Source of the DNA: Flavobacteriaceae bacterium
GTDB taxonomy: Bacteria; Bacteroidota; Bacteroidia; Flavobacteriales; Flavobacteriaceae
Direction: 5' to 3'
NCBI GenBank assembly: GCA_947453195.1
Contig: CANGFO010000002.1
Coordinates: 1 to 64,000, forward strand
DNA length: 64,000 nt
Shown here: positions 1 through 8,800 of the stretch, piece after piece
How positions within the stretch are numbered: the stretch's first letter is position 1
How the letters are laid out: every line of letters begins with the position of its first letter
Position numbers and translations under genes: made by a program
The notes under the pieces: generated by a model
Told to the model about the DNA's origin: nothing
The model's input: only the letters and a program-made list of their open reading frames with translations
Databases searched by the model: none

Positions 1-43
1 CCTGGCAGGCAAGAGGTAACCGGTTCGACTCCGGTATTCTCCA
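1..43 (+). tRNA. tRNA-Ala(GGC), 3' part, cut by the window start
   Basis: The sequence begins in the anticodon loop. Loop bases 2-8 read CTGGCAG, which puts anticodon GGC at 4-6, followed by the 3' anticodon strand GCAAG (9-13). A T arm follows with stem ACCGG/CCGGT closing TTCGACT. The 3' acceptor strand ATTCTCC (36-42) and discriminator A43 come next. The next bases are CAA, so CCA does not appear to be encoded. Anticodon GGC decodes alanine GCC/GCU codons. The D arm and 5' acceptor strand lie outside the window, so identity rests on the anticodon alone. Confidence 0.85.
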
Positions 44-50
44 CAAAAAA

Positions 51-88
51 ACCTTAATATCAGCTATAATTGATATTAAGGTTTTTTT
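51..88 (+). terminator. Rho-independent terminator after the tRNA gene
   Basis: A perfect 12-bp stem (51-62 with 71-82) closes an 8-base loop and runs into a T tract at 82-88. It lies 7 bases after the tRNA. The mirror A tract is short but present, so it could also stop minus-strand transcription from the DUF3109 gene. Confidence 0.85.
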
Positions 89-107
89 AATGATGTTATT
101 GTTTCTT

Positions 108-680
108 TTACTTTTCGCTTTTTAACTCTTCTGCAACTTTTTCTAACTCCATATACCAGTCTTCTCCAAATTTTCGAACTAGCGCTTCCTTAACAAATTT
201 ATAAATTGGAATTTGTAGCTCTTTTCCTAAAGAACAGGCATCGTCACATATATCCCAGCGGTCGTAATTGACTGCGGCAAATTCGGTAAAGTCTTTAACA
301 CGAATTGGATACAAATGACAAGAAACCGGTTTTTTCCATGAAATGACTCCTTGATTATACGCTTGCTCAATGCCGCAAAGAGCGGTTTTTCCATCAAAAA
401 TAACATAAGCGCAATCTTTTTCATCAATAAGCGGTGTCTCCAAATCTTGTTCGGTACCTTTTACCCAGGTTCCTAATTTTTCAATTGCTTCAATTCCTTC
501 TTTACGTAAGAACGGCTTAACCTTTGGATAAATTTCTTCCATGATTTTAGTTTCTTCCAAACTTAATGGAGCGCCTGCATCTCCATCAACACAACAAGCC
601 CCATGGCATGCAGATAGATTGCAAACAAAATCTTTTTCTAATATATCTTCCGAAACTATGGTTTTCCCTAACTGAAACAT
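108..680 (-). CDS. DUF3109 family cysteine-rich protein
   Basis: This 190-residue cytoplasmic protein of unknown function has the cysteine pattern of the DUF3109 family, which is related to YkgJ-type putative zinc/iron-chelating proteins. The N-terminal motif has C20, C25, C29 and C30 followed by a GDxGAPL signature. More cysteines come in the CAYV, LCGIEQ, SCHLYP and CDDAC segments, enough for a metal cluster. Metal binding is inferred from the family and has not been shown. There is no signal peptide or membrane segment. The gene is monocistronic on the minus strand and divergent from marC, with a good -7 element just upstream. Length is normal for the family. Confidence 0.85.
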   Translation of the reverse strand: MFQLGKTIVSEDILEKDFVCNLSACHGACCVDGDAGAPLSLEETKIMEEIYPKVKPFLRKEGIEAIEKLGTWVKGTEQDLETPLIDEKDCAYVIFDGKTALCGIEQAYNQGVISWKKPVSCHLYPIRVKDFTEFAAVNYDRWDICDDACSLGKELQIPIYKFVKEALVRKFGEDWYMELEKVAEELKSEK

Positions 681-702
681 GTGAATTACTTTTTTAATCG
701 GT

Positions 703-735
703 CAAAGGTACAAAGGTTTTTTATGTTTTAACAAG
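703..735 (-). promoter_or_regulatory. Bacteroidota-type promoter for the DUF3109 gene
   Basis: On the minus strand TACCTTTG (703-710) matches the -7 consensus TANNTTTG exactly. CTTG (732-735) sits 21 bases upstream as a three-of-four match to the -33 TTTG box. The element lies 22 bases before the start codon at 680. Confidence 0.6.
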
Positions 736-767
736 TACAATTTAATCTTAAATTAATCTGCTCAAAT

Positions 768-798
768 GTTGATTACTAATTGTAAAGAAGTAATTTTG
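768..798 (+). promoter_or_regulatory. Bacteroidota-type promoter for the marC gene
   Basis: TAATTTTG (791-798) is an exact TANNTTTG -7 element. GTTG (768-771) lies 19 bases upstream and is a near match to the -33 TTTG box. The start codon follows 19 bases downstream, leaving a short leader. Confidence 0.6.
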
Positions 799-817
799 CC
801 GAATAAATATATTTATC

Positions 818-1396
818 ATGCTAGGATTTGATTTTAAAGAAATTGCAACCATTGGGATGGTGCTTTTTGCAGTAATAGATATTGTTGGAACTATTCCAAT
901 TGTTGTAGATTTAAGGCAAAAATACGGTCATATAGAATCTGAAAAAGCTTCTATGGCGGCAGGAATTATAATGATTACCTTTTTATTTGCAGGAGAAGAA
1001 TTACTAAACCTAATTGGTATAGACGTTCATTCTTTTGCAGTTGCCGGTTCCTTTGTATTGTTTTTTTTAGCAATCGAAATGATTTTAGGTATCCGACTTT
1101 ATAAAGAAGAAGAAGCAAGCTCGGCATCTATTGTGCCTCTTGCATTTCCTCTTATTGCTGGAGCAGGAACAATGACCACTTTATTGTCATTAAAATCTCA
1201 ATTTCAAACCATAAACATTGTAATAGCTATAATATTAAATATTATTTTGGTTTTTATTGTTCTGAAATCTTCTGCCAAAATTGAAAAAATGCTTGGTAAA
1301 AATGGATTGGGGGTAATTAGAAAAACTTTTGGGGTAGTGCTATTAGCAATTGCTGTTAAATTATTTGCAGCTAATGTTAAAGGATTATTTCATTAA
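818..1396 (+). CDS. MarC family integral membrane protein
   Basis: This 192-residue protein has about six hydrophobic segments in the MarC/UPF0056 arrangement. The N-terminal GMVLFAVIDIVGTIPI segment and the central FPLIAGAGTMTTL motif are typical of the family. MarC proteins sit in the inner membrane; the old link to multiple antibiotic resistance is not supported by later work, so the function is effectively unknown. Length is usual. It has its own promoter and is followed after 37 bases by a small membrane-protein gene on the same strand. Confidence 0.9.
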   Translation: MLGFDFKEIATIGMVLFAVIDIVGTIPIVVDLRQKYGHIESEKASMAAGIIMITFLFAGEELLNLIGIDVHSFAVAGSFVLFFLAIEMILGIRLYKEEEASSASIVPLAFPLIAGAGTMTTLLSLKSQFQTINIVIAIILNIILVFIVLKSSAKIEKMLGKNGLGVIRKTFGVVLLAIAVKLFAANVKGLFH

Positions 1397-1433
1397 TTCC
1401 TTTTTTCTTATTTTTACACTTTAAATTCAAGTT

Positions 1434-1634
1434 ATGAAAATTTTTACCTCCTTACTTATTTTGATTGCCATCGGATTGGTTATTTTTAATCTTACGATGA
1501 TAGATTTTAATAAGCCTTTTGAAGGAAATAGTAGCATCGCTCTAATTGGGGTAGTGGCTTCTTTTTGCGCTATTTTTATTCTACTTATATTTAAGTTATC
1601 TAAAAAAATAGACGACAAACTAAATAATCAATAG
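1434..1634 (+). CDS. Small two-helix membrane protein, function unknown
   Basis: A 66-residue ORF encodes two hydrophobic helices (about residues 3-21 and 32-51) and a lysine-rich C-terminus. I do not recognise the family. The compact start context 37 bases after marC suggests co-transcription. The overlapping antisense ORF at 1427-1618 is less protein-like. It is probably a real short inner-membrane protein of the kind common in flavobacteria, but no function can be named. Confidence 0.65.
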   Translation: MKIFTSLLILIAIGLVIFNLTMIDFNKPFEGNSSIALIGVVASFCAIFILLIFKLSKKIDDKLNNQ

Positions 1635-1653
1635 TTAATAGTTGAAAATTTAG

Positions 1654-2082
1654 TTATTCTAAACCTTCAATTTGCGCTACTTCAATTCCGGCTTTAACTA
1701 AAAAATCAATTCCAGAAGTATCTTTATAAGCATCTTTGTATACCACTCTTTTTATTCCCGATTGGTGAATTAATTTACTGCATTCTTTACAAGGAGAGAG
1801 AGTAATGTATAGAGTAGCATTGTCACAAGTTTGTGTAGATCGAGCCACTTTTAAGATAGCATTTGCTTCTGCATGAAGCACATACCATTGGGTTAATCCT
1901 TCCTCGTTTTCACAACAATTTTCAAATCCAGATGGCGTGCCATTATAACCATCAGAAATTATCATTTTGTCGCGAACGATTATAGCTCCAACTTGTTTGC
2001 GTTTACAATAAGACAACTTGCTCCATTCGGCAGCAATTCTAAGGTAAGCCTTATCGTATTTATTTTGCTTTTTTTCTTTCAT
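1654..2082 (-). CDS. dCMP deaminase (deoxycytidylate deaminase family)
   Basis: This enzyme converts dCMP to dUMP, the substrate for thymidylate synthase. The 142-residue protein has the zinc-dependent deaminase signature: H70 and E72 in HAE, and C98 and C101 in PCxxC. The N-terminal YNGTPSG segment and the extra cysteines in ENCCENE are typical of dCMP deaminases and of the related ComEB proteins, and set it apart from cytidine or tRNA adenosine deaminases. It is cytoplasmic and soluble. HupE lies upstream on the same strand, but an exact -7 element in the gap suggests separate transcription. Confidence 0.9.
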   Translation of the reverse strand: MKEKKQNKYDKAYLRIAAEWSKLSYCKRKQVGAIIVRDKMIISDGYNGTPSGFENCCENEEGLTQWYVLHAEANAILKVARSTQTCDNATLYITLSPCKECSKLIHQSGIKRVVYKDAYKDTSGIDFLVKAGIEVAQIEGLE

Positions 2083-2123
2083 GTAATTAGCTGCTGAGTG
2101 CTAAGTTTAATTATTTGGAATTG

Positions 2124-2152
2124 CAAATATACTAACCCAATTACAAACCAAA
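2124..2152 (-). promoter_or_regulatory. Promoter for the dCMP deaminase gene
   Basis: On the minus strand TATATTTG (2124-2131) matches TANNTTTG exactly. A TTTG box (2149-2152) lies 17 bases upstream, slightly closer than usual. It falls between the hupE stop and the deaminase start. Confidence 0.5.
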
Positions 2153-2156
2153 CCAT

Positions 2157-2750
2157 TTATTTCTTCCAAATAGGATTTTCGATAATTAAAGGCACTACAA
2201 CTCCAAGGACAAAACTAGACATTATTAAATTAAAATCTCGTTTGTTAAACTTTAGAAGTGTTTGTGCAATAAATGCTAATATCAAAACTGCAATTACAAC
2301 TACTATTTGAGCGCCTTCAATCCCAAGTGCAAATTCTAAAAGTGGAAGCAATTTATCTGTTGATTTACCTGGTAATAAGGTATTAAAATAATTTGAAAAC
2401 CCGAGCCCATGAATAATTCCAAAAAACACTGTAACTCCTCCAATAAATTTAATAGTTCCGTTTTTTGAAGCCCTTCCTGCCAATATTATGTTGGATAATG
2501 CGGCAATAAAAATGGTAATAGGAATCAGTAATTCTACCCAAGCACTTTTTACCATTATGATATTAAAAACCGAAAGTAATAATGAGATAGTATGACCAAG
2601 TGTAAAACAAGAAATCAAAATAACAATTCGTTTCCAGTCTTTAGCAACATAAGGAACGGTTAATGCCATTAAAAATAACAAATGATCGTATGCATGAATA
2701 TTTAATACATGTTCGAGTCCAACTTTAACAAAAATTAAAAATTCATCCAT
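2157..2750 (-). CDS. HupE/UreJ family membrane protein
   Basis: This 197-residue integral membrane protein has about six transmembrane segments. The N-terminal GLEHVLNIHAYDHLLF motif, rich in His and Asp, is characteristic of the HupE/UreJ family, whose members are nickel or cobalt permeases or accessory proteins of hydrogenase and urease. A second His-bearing segment (GHTISL) and the GxxHGLGFSNYF motif add possible metal ligands. No hydrogenase or urease gene is visible nearby, so the transported ion is uncertain. Length is typical for the short bacteroidotal members. It is monocistronic on the minus strand after fbp. Confidence 0.85.
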   Translation of the reverse strand: MDEFLIFVKVGLEHVLNIHAYDHLLFLMALTVPYVAKDWKRIVILISCFTLGHTISLLLSVFNIIMVKSAWVELLIPITIFIAALSNIILAGRASKNGTIKFIGGVTVFFGIIHGLGFSNYFNTLLPGKSTDKLLPLLEFALGIEGAQIVVVIAVLILAFIAQTLLKFNKRDFNLIMSSFVLGVVVPLIIENPIWKK

Positions 2751-2797
2751 ATAAAATGTCTTTTAAATTTAATAAAGGTAAACATACAAAACATTTC

Positions 2798-3805
2798 TTA
2801 TTTAAATTCAAGCATAAATTCTTCTGCTTTTTCTACCATATTGTAGCTTCCACAAAAAAACGGAACGCGTTGGTGTAATTCTGTGGGTTGAATTTCTAAT
2901 ATTCTTTGATAGCCATCGCTTGCTTTTCCGCCAGCTTGCTCGGCAATAAATGCCATCGGGTTGCATTCGTATAACAATCGAAGCTTTCCATTGGGCGCTT
3001 TAGAACTGGTTGGATAAATATAAATTCCGCCTTTAATGATATTTCTATGAATGTCTGAAACTAAACTTCCAATATATCTTGAAGTATAAGGACGATCCCC
3101 TTCTTCAAGCTGGCAATATTTAATGTAATTTTTTACTCCCTGTGGAAAGTGAACATAATTCCCTTCATTGATAGAATAAATAGATCCATCTTTAGAAAAC
3201 TGCATGTTGGGATGTGATAAATAAAAAGTTCCGATTGCTGGATTTAAAGTAAACCCATTTACGCCATGTCCTGTAGTATAAACGAGCATGGTCGAAGTAC
3301 CGTAAATTACATATCCGGCAGCAACTTGGTTAATTCCTTTTTGTAAAAAATCTTCTGAGGTTACTGGTGTCCCAACGGGAGTTACTCTCCTAAAAACAGA
3401 AAAAATTGTCCCAACAGAAACATTCACATCAATATTAGACGAACCATCTAAAGGGTCCATTAATACGACATATTTATTGTTATGGCTTTGATCGTTTCCG
3501 GCAACGGTAATAAAATCATCGTTTTCTTCAGATGCAATTCCACATACAATTTCGCGATTGATCAACGTTTGAATAAAAACCTCATTAGCATACACATCCA
3601 GTTTTTGTTGGTCTTCACCCTGAATGTTTTGTTCTCCAGCAGCACCAACAATATCAACCAATCCGGCTTTATTTACCTTATAATTTACCACTTTGGCAGC
3701 CAACCGAATGGAGTTGATAATTCGAGATAATTCTCCAGAAGAATATTGAAAAGCATTTTGGTTTTCAATGATAAATTCTCCTAATGTAGTGTTCTTGTTT
3801 TCCAT
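2798..3805 (-). CDS. fbp: Class I fructose-1,6-bisphosphatase
   Basis: This enzyme hydrolyses fructose 1,6-bisphosphate to fructose 6-phosphate in gluconeogenesis. The 335-residue protein carries the class I metal-binding signature [19 protein letters not shown], the upstream SEENDD acidic motif and the C-terminal [14 protein letters not shown] substrate-binding motif. Length matches bacterial FBPase I (about 330 residues). It is cytoplasmic. The gene stands alone on the minus strand, divergent from a GNAT gene, with a clear -7 element in its leader. Confidence 0.97.
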   Translation of the reverse strand: MENKNTTLGEFIIENQNAFQYSSGELSRIINSIRLAAKVVNYKVNKAGLVDIVGAAGEQNIQGEDQQKLDVYANEVFIQTLINREIVCGIASEENDDFITVAGNDQSHNNKYVVLMDPLDGSSNIDVNVSVGTIFSVFRRVTPVGTPVTSEDFLQKGINQVAAGYVIYGTSTMLVYTTGHGVNGFTLNPAIGTFYLSHPNMQFSKDGSIYSINEGNYVHFPQGVKNYIKYCQLEEGDRPYTSRYIGSLVSDIHRNIIKGGIYIYPTSSKAPNGKLRLLYECNPMAFIAEQAGGKASDGYQRILEIQPTELHQRVPFFCGSYNMVEKAEEFMLEFK

Positions 3806-3828
3806 TGTGCGAAGTAGTAGTTAGACCA

Positions 3829-3836
3829 CAAATGTA
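3829..3836 (-). promoter_or_regulatory. -7 element for fbp
   Basis: On the minus strand TACATTTG matches TANNTTTG exactly, 23 bases before the fbp start. I see no convincing -33 TTTG at the expected distance. Confidence 0.5.
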
Positions 3837-3902
3837 ATTTATTATTTAAAAAATTCATAAGAAAAGCTAGGTATTATGCCTCCTTTTTTACAAAATTAAA
3901 AT

Positions 3903-3910
3903 TACCTTTG
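3903..3910 (+). promoter_or_regulatory. -7 element for the GNAT acetyltransferase gene
   Basis: TACCTTTG matches TANNTTTG exactly, 36 bases before the start codon. The region 19-21 bases upstream is T-rich but has no clean TTTG. Confidence 0.5.
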
Positions 3911-3946
3911 TTTGATTTATATATCAAATAAAAATTATTAAAAACC

Positions 3947-4423
3947 ATGATAATAAGAAGAGGAACCCCAAACGATATGCCGTCTGTTTTGTCTTTAATT
4001 AAAGAATTAGCGCTTTATGAAAAAGAACCTGATGCTGTGGTGGTAACTGTTGAAGATTTAGTTCGTGATGGGTTTTCTCAAAATCCGCTTTTTCATTGTT
4101 TTGTTGCAGAAGTAAAAGGTCAAATTATTGGAATCGCATTGTATTATTACCGTTACTCTACCTGGAAAGGAAAAACAATTCATCTTGAAGATTTAATAGT
4201 AAAAGAAAAAGAACGCGGAATTGGCGCCGGAATGGCACTTTACAAAGAAGTGATTAAACAAGGTGAAAAAGACGGAGTTCGAAGAATTGAATGGGCGGTA
4301 TTAGATTGGAATTTAAATGCCATCGATTTTTATGAAAAAACAGGCGCTAAAGTTTTATCTGATTGGCGAATAGTTCAAATGGATGAACAAGGAATAGCAG
4401 CATTTTTAGAATCAAATTCTTAA
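3947..4423 (+). CDS. GNAT family N-acetyltransferase, diamine acetyltransferase-like
   Basis: The 158-residue protein has the GNAT fold. There is an N-terminal RRGTPNDMPSVLSLIKELA segment, a central HLEDLIVKEKERGIGAGMALY acetyl-CoA motif (R/Q-x-x-G-x-G/A), and a C-terminal WAVLDWNLNAIDFYEKTGA motif. This arrangement, with Y-Y-Y in the middle strands, resembles spermidine/spermine or thialysine acetyltransferases. The substrate cannot be assigned from sequence alone. It is soluble, monocistronic on the plus strand, and lies 73 bases before the aspartate kinase gene. Confidence 0.85.
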   Translation: MIIRRGTPNDMPSVLSLIKELALYEKEPDAVVVTVEDLVRDGFSQNPLFHCFVAEVKGQIIGIALYYYRYSTWKGKTIHLEDLIVKEKERGIGAGMALYKEVIKQGEKDGVRRIEWAVLDWNLNAIDFYEKTGAKVLSDWRIVQMDEQGIAAFLESNS

Positions 4424-4496
4424 CTTTTAAATTTGTTTTTAATAGCTTTGGGAAATATTTAAATTTGGTAATTTAACAATTAGAATTTATTAGCAC

Positions 4497-5750
4497 ATGA
4501 AAGTTTTTAAGTTTGGTGGCGCGTCTGTAAAAGATGCAGAAGGAATAAAAAATGTATTTGATTTATTAAATAAAGTAGGTGCTGAAGAGGTGCTTTTAGT
4601 GATTTCGGCAATGGGAAAAACTACTAATGCGCTAGAAGTTGTCATAAAAAACTACTTCGAAAAATCGAGTGCATTTCATGCCTCATTACAAGAAGTGCGC
4701 AAATACCACAACCAAATATTGTTAGATTTATTTGAAGATGAAGATCATGAAGTGTTCTTTACTGTAAATAGTCACTTAGCCGATTTAGAATATTTTTTAC
4801 GCAGTAATAAATCGCCAAATTATAATTTTGTTTACGATCAAGTAATCAGTTACGGAGAAATTGTTTCTACCACAATTGTGAGTTATTATCTAAATGAAAA
4901 AGGACTTAAAAATAATTGGATAGATGTTAGAAATTTCATTAAAACCGATACTAATTATCGTGATGCCAATGTAGATTGGGAGCAAACCCAAAAATTAATT
5001 TCAAAAGGGATTAAGAAAAAAACCGTAAACATCACACAAGGCTTCATCGGATCTGATGCTAATAATTTTACAACTACTTTAGGTCGTGAAGGATCTGATT
5101 ACACTGCTGCAATTTTTGCCTATTGCCTTAGCGCAGAAAGTGTTACCATATGGAAAGATGTTCCCGGGGTAATGAATGCCGATCCAAGATATTTTGAAAA
5201 TGCCGTTTTGCTGAATCAAATTTCCTATAAAGAAGCTATTGAATTAGCATTTTATGGAGCCTCTGTTATTCATCCAAAAACATTACAACCGCTCCAAAGA
5301 AAAGAAATTCCGTTGTATGTAAAATCGTTTATCAACCCTTTATTACCTGGAACTAGCGTTTCAAAGGGTGAAGATTTAGAACCTAAAACATCGTGTTTTA
5401 TTGTAAAGAAAAACCAGTTGTTGCTGTCCTTATCTTCTATTGATTTTTCATTTATTATGGAGGAAAACATCAGCGAAATCTTCTCTTTGTTTCACCAATA
5501 CAAAATGAAAGTGAGCTTAATTCAAAATTCGGCGATTAGTTTCTCGGTTTGCATGGAAGATAAATTTGAAAATTTCAACGAATTAAAAGCAATTCTTGCT
5601 AAGAAATTTAAGGTTTCCTATAATGAAAATGTCTCTTTATATACCATTCGTCATTTTACAAAAGACGCTGCCGAAATGGTAGAAAAAGACAAAGTGGTAT
5701 TATTGAAACAAATTTCAAGAGAAACCATGCAAGTGGTTACCAAGGAATAA
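4497..5750 (+). CDS. Aspartate kinase (monofunctional)
   Basis: This enzyme phosphorylates L-aspartate in the first step of the lysine, threonine, methionine and diaminopimelate pathway. The 417-residue protein starts with KFGGASV, a variant of the family signature KFGGTSV. It continues with GREGSDYTAA, the kinase nucleotide/aspartate site, and VIHPKTLQP. The C-terminal third should hold ACT-type regulatory domains, here rather divergent (residues about 290-417). asd, which catalyses the next step, is 30 kb away in this window, so the pathway genes are dispersed. It could be lysC or thrA-like; no homoserine dehydrogenase domain is present. Confidence 0.93.
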   Translation: MKVFKFGGASVKDAEGIKNVFDLLNKVGAEEVLLVISAMGKTTNALEVVIKNYFEKSSAFHASLQEVRKYHNQILLDLFEDEDHEVFFTVNSHLADLEYFLRSNKSPNYNFVYDQVISYGEIVSTTIVSYYLNEKGLKNNWIDVRNFIKTDTNYRDANVDWEQTQKLISKGIKKKTVNITQGFIGSDANNFTTTLGREGSDYTAAIFAYCLSAESVTIWKDVPGVMNADPRYFENAVLLNQISYKEAIELAFYGASVIHPKTLQPLQRKEIPLYVKSFINPLLPGTSVSKGEDLEPKTSCFIVKKNQLLLSLSSIDFSFIMEENISEIFSLFHQYKMKVSLIQNSAISFSVCMEDKFENFNELKAILAKKFKVSYNENVSLYTIRHFTKDAAEMVEKDKVVLLKQISRETMQVVTKE

Positions 5751-5781
5751 ATTCCGCAACAATTTTTCGGATAATAAATAC

Positions 5782-5789
5782 TACTTTTG
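5782..5789 (+). promoter_or_regulatory. -7 element before the large outer-membrane protein gene
   Basis: TACTTTTG matches TANNTTTG exactly, 22 bases before the start codon at 5812. No good -33 box is seen, so this is suggestive only. Confidence 0.4.
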
Positions 5790-5811
5790 ACAATTAGGAG
5801 TTATCTTATTT

Positions 5812-8800
5812 ATGTTAAAAAATAGATTTTTATTGATGTTGTTATTCTGCTTTTCGGGCATTTTTGCTCAAGAAATAGAAACACCCTATAAAAACAAAAA
5901 AATTGCCTTCACCAAGGACACTATTACTATTGACAAAGTAAGTATCAATCAATCTTTTTTTAAGATTATTGACAAACAAGGAAATCTTGTAGATACCACA
6001 TTTTATAAAATGGATTTTCAAAAGGCCAAACTAATTTTTAAAAACAATTATGTTGCCCAAGATTCGCTTACCATTCGGTATTTAAAATTTCCGGAATTTC
6101 TTACCAAATCCTATTCGATTTATGATGATGCAAGAATCATCCCTAACGAAGCAGGGAATTTATACGCACTAAAAAGAGAAAATATAAAACCCTTCGAGCC
6201 CTTTGATGGCCTCAATACTTCAGGAAGTATTACCCGTGGAATAACCATTGGGAACAACCAAAATTCAACACTAAATTCCAATCTTGATTTACAAATTACC
6301 GGAAGGATTTCTAATAAAGTTTCGATTAGAGCTTCCATACAAGACACCAATATCCCGTTGCAAAGTGGAGGCTATTCGCAAAAATTAGATGAATTTGATC
6401 AAATATTCATCGAATTATATTCGGACAAGTGGAACATTCGGGCAGGAGATTTGTTTCTAGAAAATCGGCAATCCAAATTCCTGAATTTTAATAAGAAAGT
6501 TCAAGGATTATCCACCCATTTCACTCTTGGAACCTCTGAAAATAAAACAGATATATTTGCTTCGGCCGCTCTAGTTAGAGGGCAATATGCAAAAAGTAGC
6601 TTCACAGGAAAAGAGGGAAATCAGGGGTCATACAAGCTAAAAGGTAATAACGGCGAATTGTATGTTTTGGTGATTTCTGGATCCGAAAGAGTTTATGTTA
6701 ACGGAATCCTTCTTAAAAGAGGAGAAAACAATGATTATGTGATTGATTACAATGCCGGAGAAATCAAATTCACTTCCCTTTTTCCAATCACTTCCGAAAT
6801 GCGAATCGTGATTGAGTACCAATATTCGGAACGAAGTTACACTAGGTTTGTTACTTATGCAGGAGCCACGCACGAAGAAGAAAAATGGAGCATTGGCGGA
6901 TTTTTGTACTCTGAAAATGACGTTAAAAACCAACCACTACAGCAAAATTTAACCAGTGAACAAGTCAATAATTTAATAAATGCTGGAGATGATTCTTCCT
7001 TAATGGTGGCACCTTCTGCCTATATAGACAGTTATTCTGAAAATAAAATTTTGTACAAAAAAGTGAATTTGAGCGGAATAGAAATCTATAAATATTCAAA
7101 TGTTTCTACCGATGTTTTATACAATGTGAAATTTACTTTGGTTGGAAATAATTTAGGGAATTATATTCTTTCAAATAGCGCTGCTGTTGGAAAAATCTAT
7201 GAATATATTGCTCCAATAAATGGAATTCTTCAAGGAAATTATGAGCCCGTAACCAAATTAGTGGCGCCAACCAAACTCCAAATTGCTACTGTTTTAGGAA
7301 AATTTAATCCTTCTGAAAAAACAAATTTTGATTTTGAATTGGGCGTTAGTAATAATGATTTGAATTTATTTTCCAATTTAGATGATTCCAATAACCAAGG
7401 AATTGCTACAAAATTTAATGCCAAACAACGATTGTATTCAGGTAAATTTAATGTGGATGCTTTTGCTAATTACCAACTAATTCAAAGTAACTTCAAAACC
7501 ATTGAACGGTTATTCACCATAGAATTCAACCGTGATTGGAATATTGTCAACCCATCTGGGAATCAAAGTTTGTTCGTTACCGGTTTGAATTTTGATTTAA
7601 AAGAAAACGGAGCAATTAAATACCAATTGGAAAAATTAGATTTTGCAGACAGTTTTTCGGGTACTCGAAATTTGATTCAAGCTAATATTAAAAAAAATCA
7701 TTTGGTAGTTTCCCAAAATGGAAGCTACCTAAAAAGTTCGGGCACAATTTCAACTTCTACTTTTGCTCGAAATCAAACTTTAGCAAAATATCATTTTAAC
7801 AAAAATTGGATTGGCGGAAGTTTTAGAGCCGAAGACAACCAAGAAAAATTGATTGCAACCAATAAATTAAGTGCTTTGAGTCAAAAATATGCTGAGTTTG
7901 GAAGTTTTATTGGACGCGGAGACAGCTTGAAAGTTTATGCCGAAGCGGGTTATTTACATCGAACCAACGATAGTGTGCAGAATGGATTTTTGAAACGAGT
8001 TAATACCTCCGACTCCTATTATATTAAATCGAAATTAATTCAAAATCAAAGAACCAATTTATCGGCATTTGTAAATTACCGCCGCTTAACTTTTACTGAT
8101 CCATCAAGGGCAACAGAGCCCTCTTTGAATTCTAGAATTTTGTATAACGATTCTTATTTTCAACAAAAAATTCAAGTTACTTCTGCCTACGAAACGGCTT
8201 CGGGAACCATTGCCCAGCAAGAATTCACCTATTTACAAGTCAATCCTGGGCAGGGTGTTTACATGTGGAACGATTACAATGGCAACGGAATTCAAGAATT
8301 ACAAGAGTTTGAGGTGGCGCCATTTCCAGATCAGGCAAAATACATTCGGGTGTTTTTGCCGAATCAAATATTTGTCAAAACCCATCAAAATAAATTTTCA
8401 CAATCTATTACTTTATCGCCATCACAATGGATGAATGAAAAAGGAATCAAAAAAGTGCTTTCCTATTTTTACAATCAAACATCGTTTTCTATGGATCGAA
8501 AAATCCTTAGAAATTCTGATAATTTTAATCTGAATCCGTTTTCAACTAGCTTAGATAATTTATTAGGATTGAACACGAATTTTAGAAATAGTTTGTTTTA
8601 TAATCGCGGAAAACAAGACCATTCCATCACCTATACTTTTTTAAATAGTCATGTAAAGAGTTTGCTTTCTATAGGGTCGCAAGAAAACACCTCGCAATCC
8701 AATCAATTGCAATATGCACATTTAGTTAAAAAAAGTTGGTTGTTTAATTTAGACACATCCCTTTCTAAATCATCGAGTATTTCAGATAATTATGCATCAA

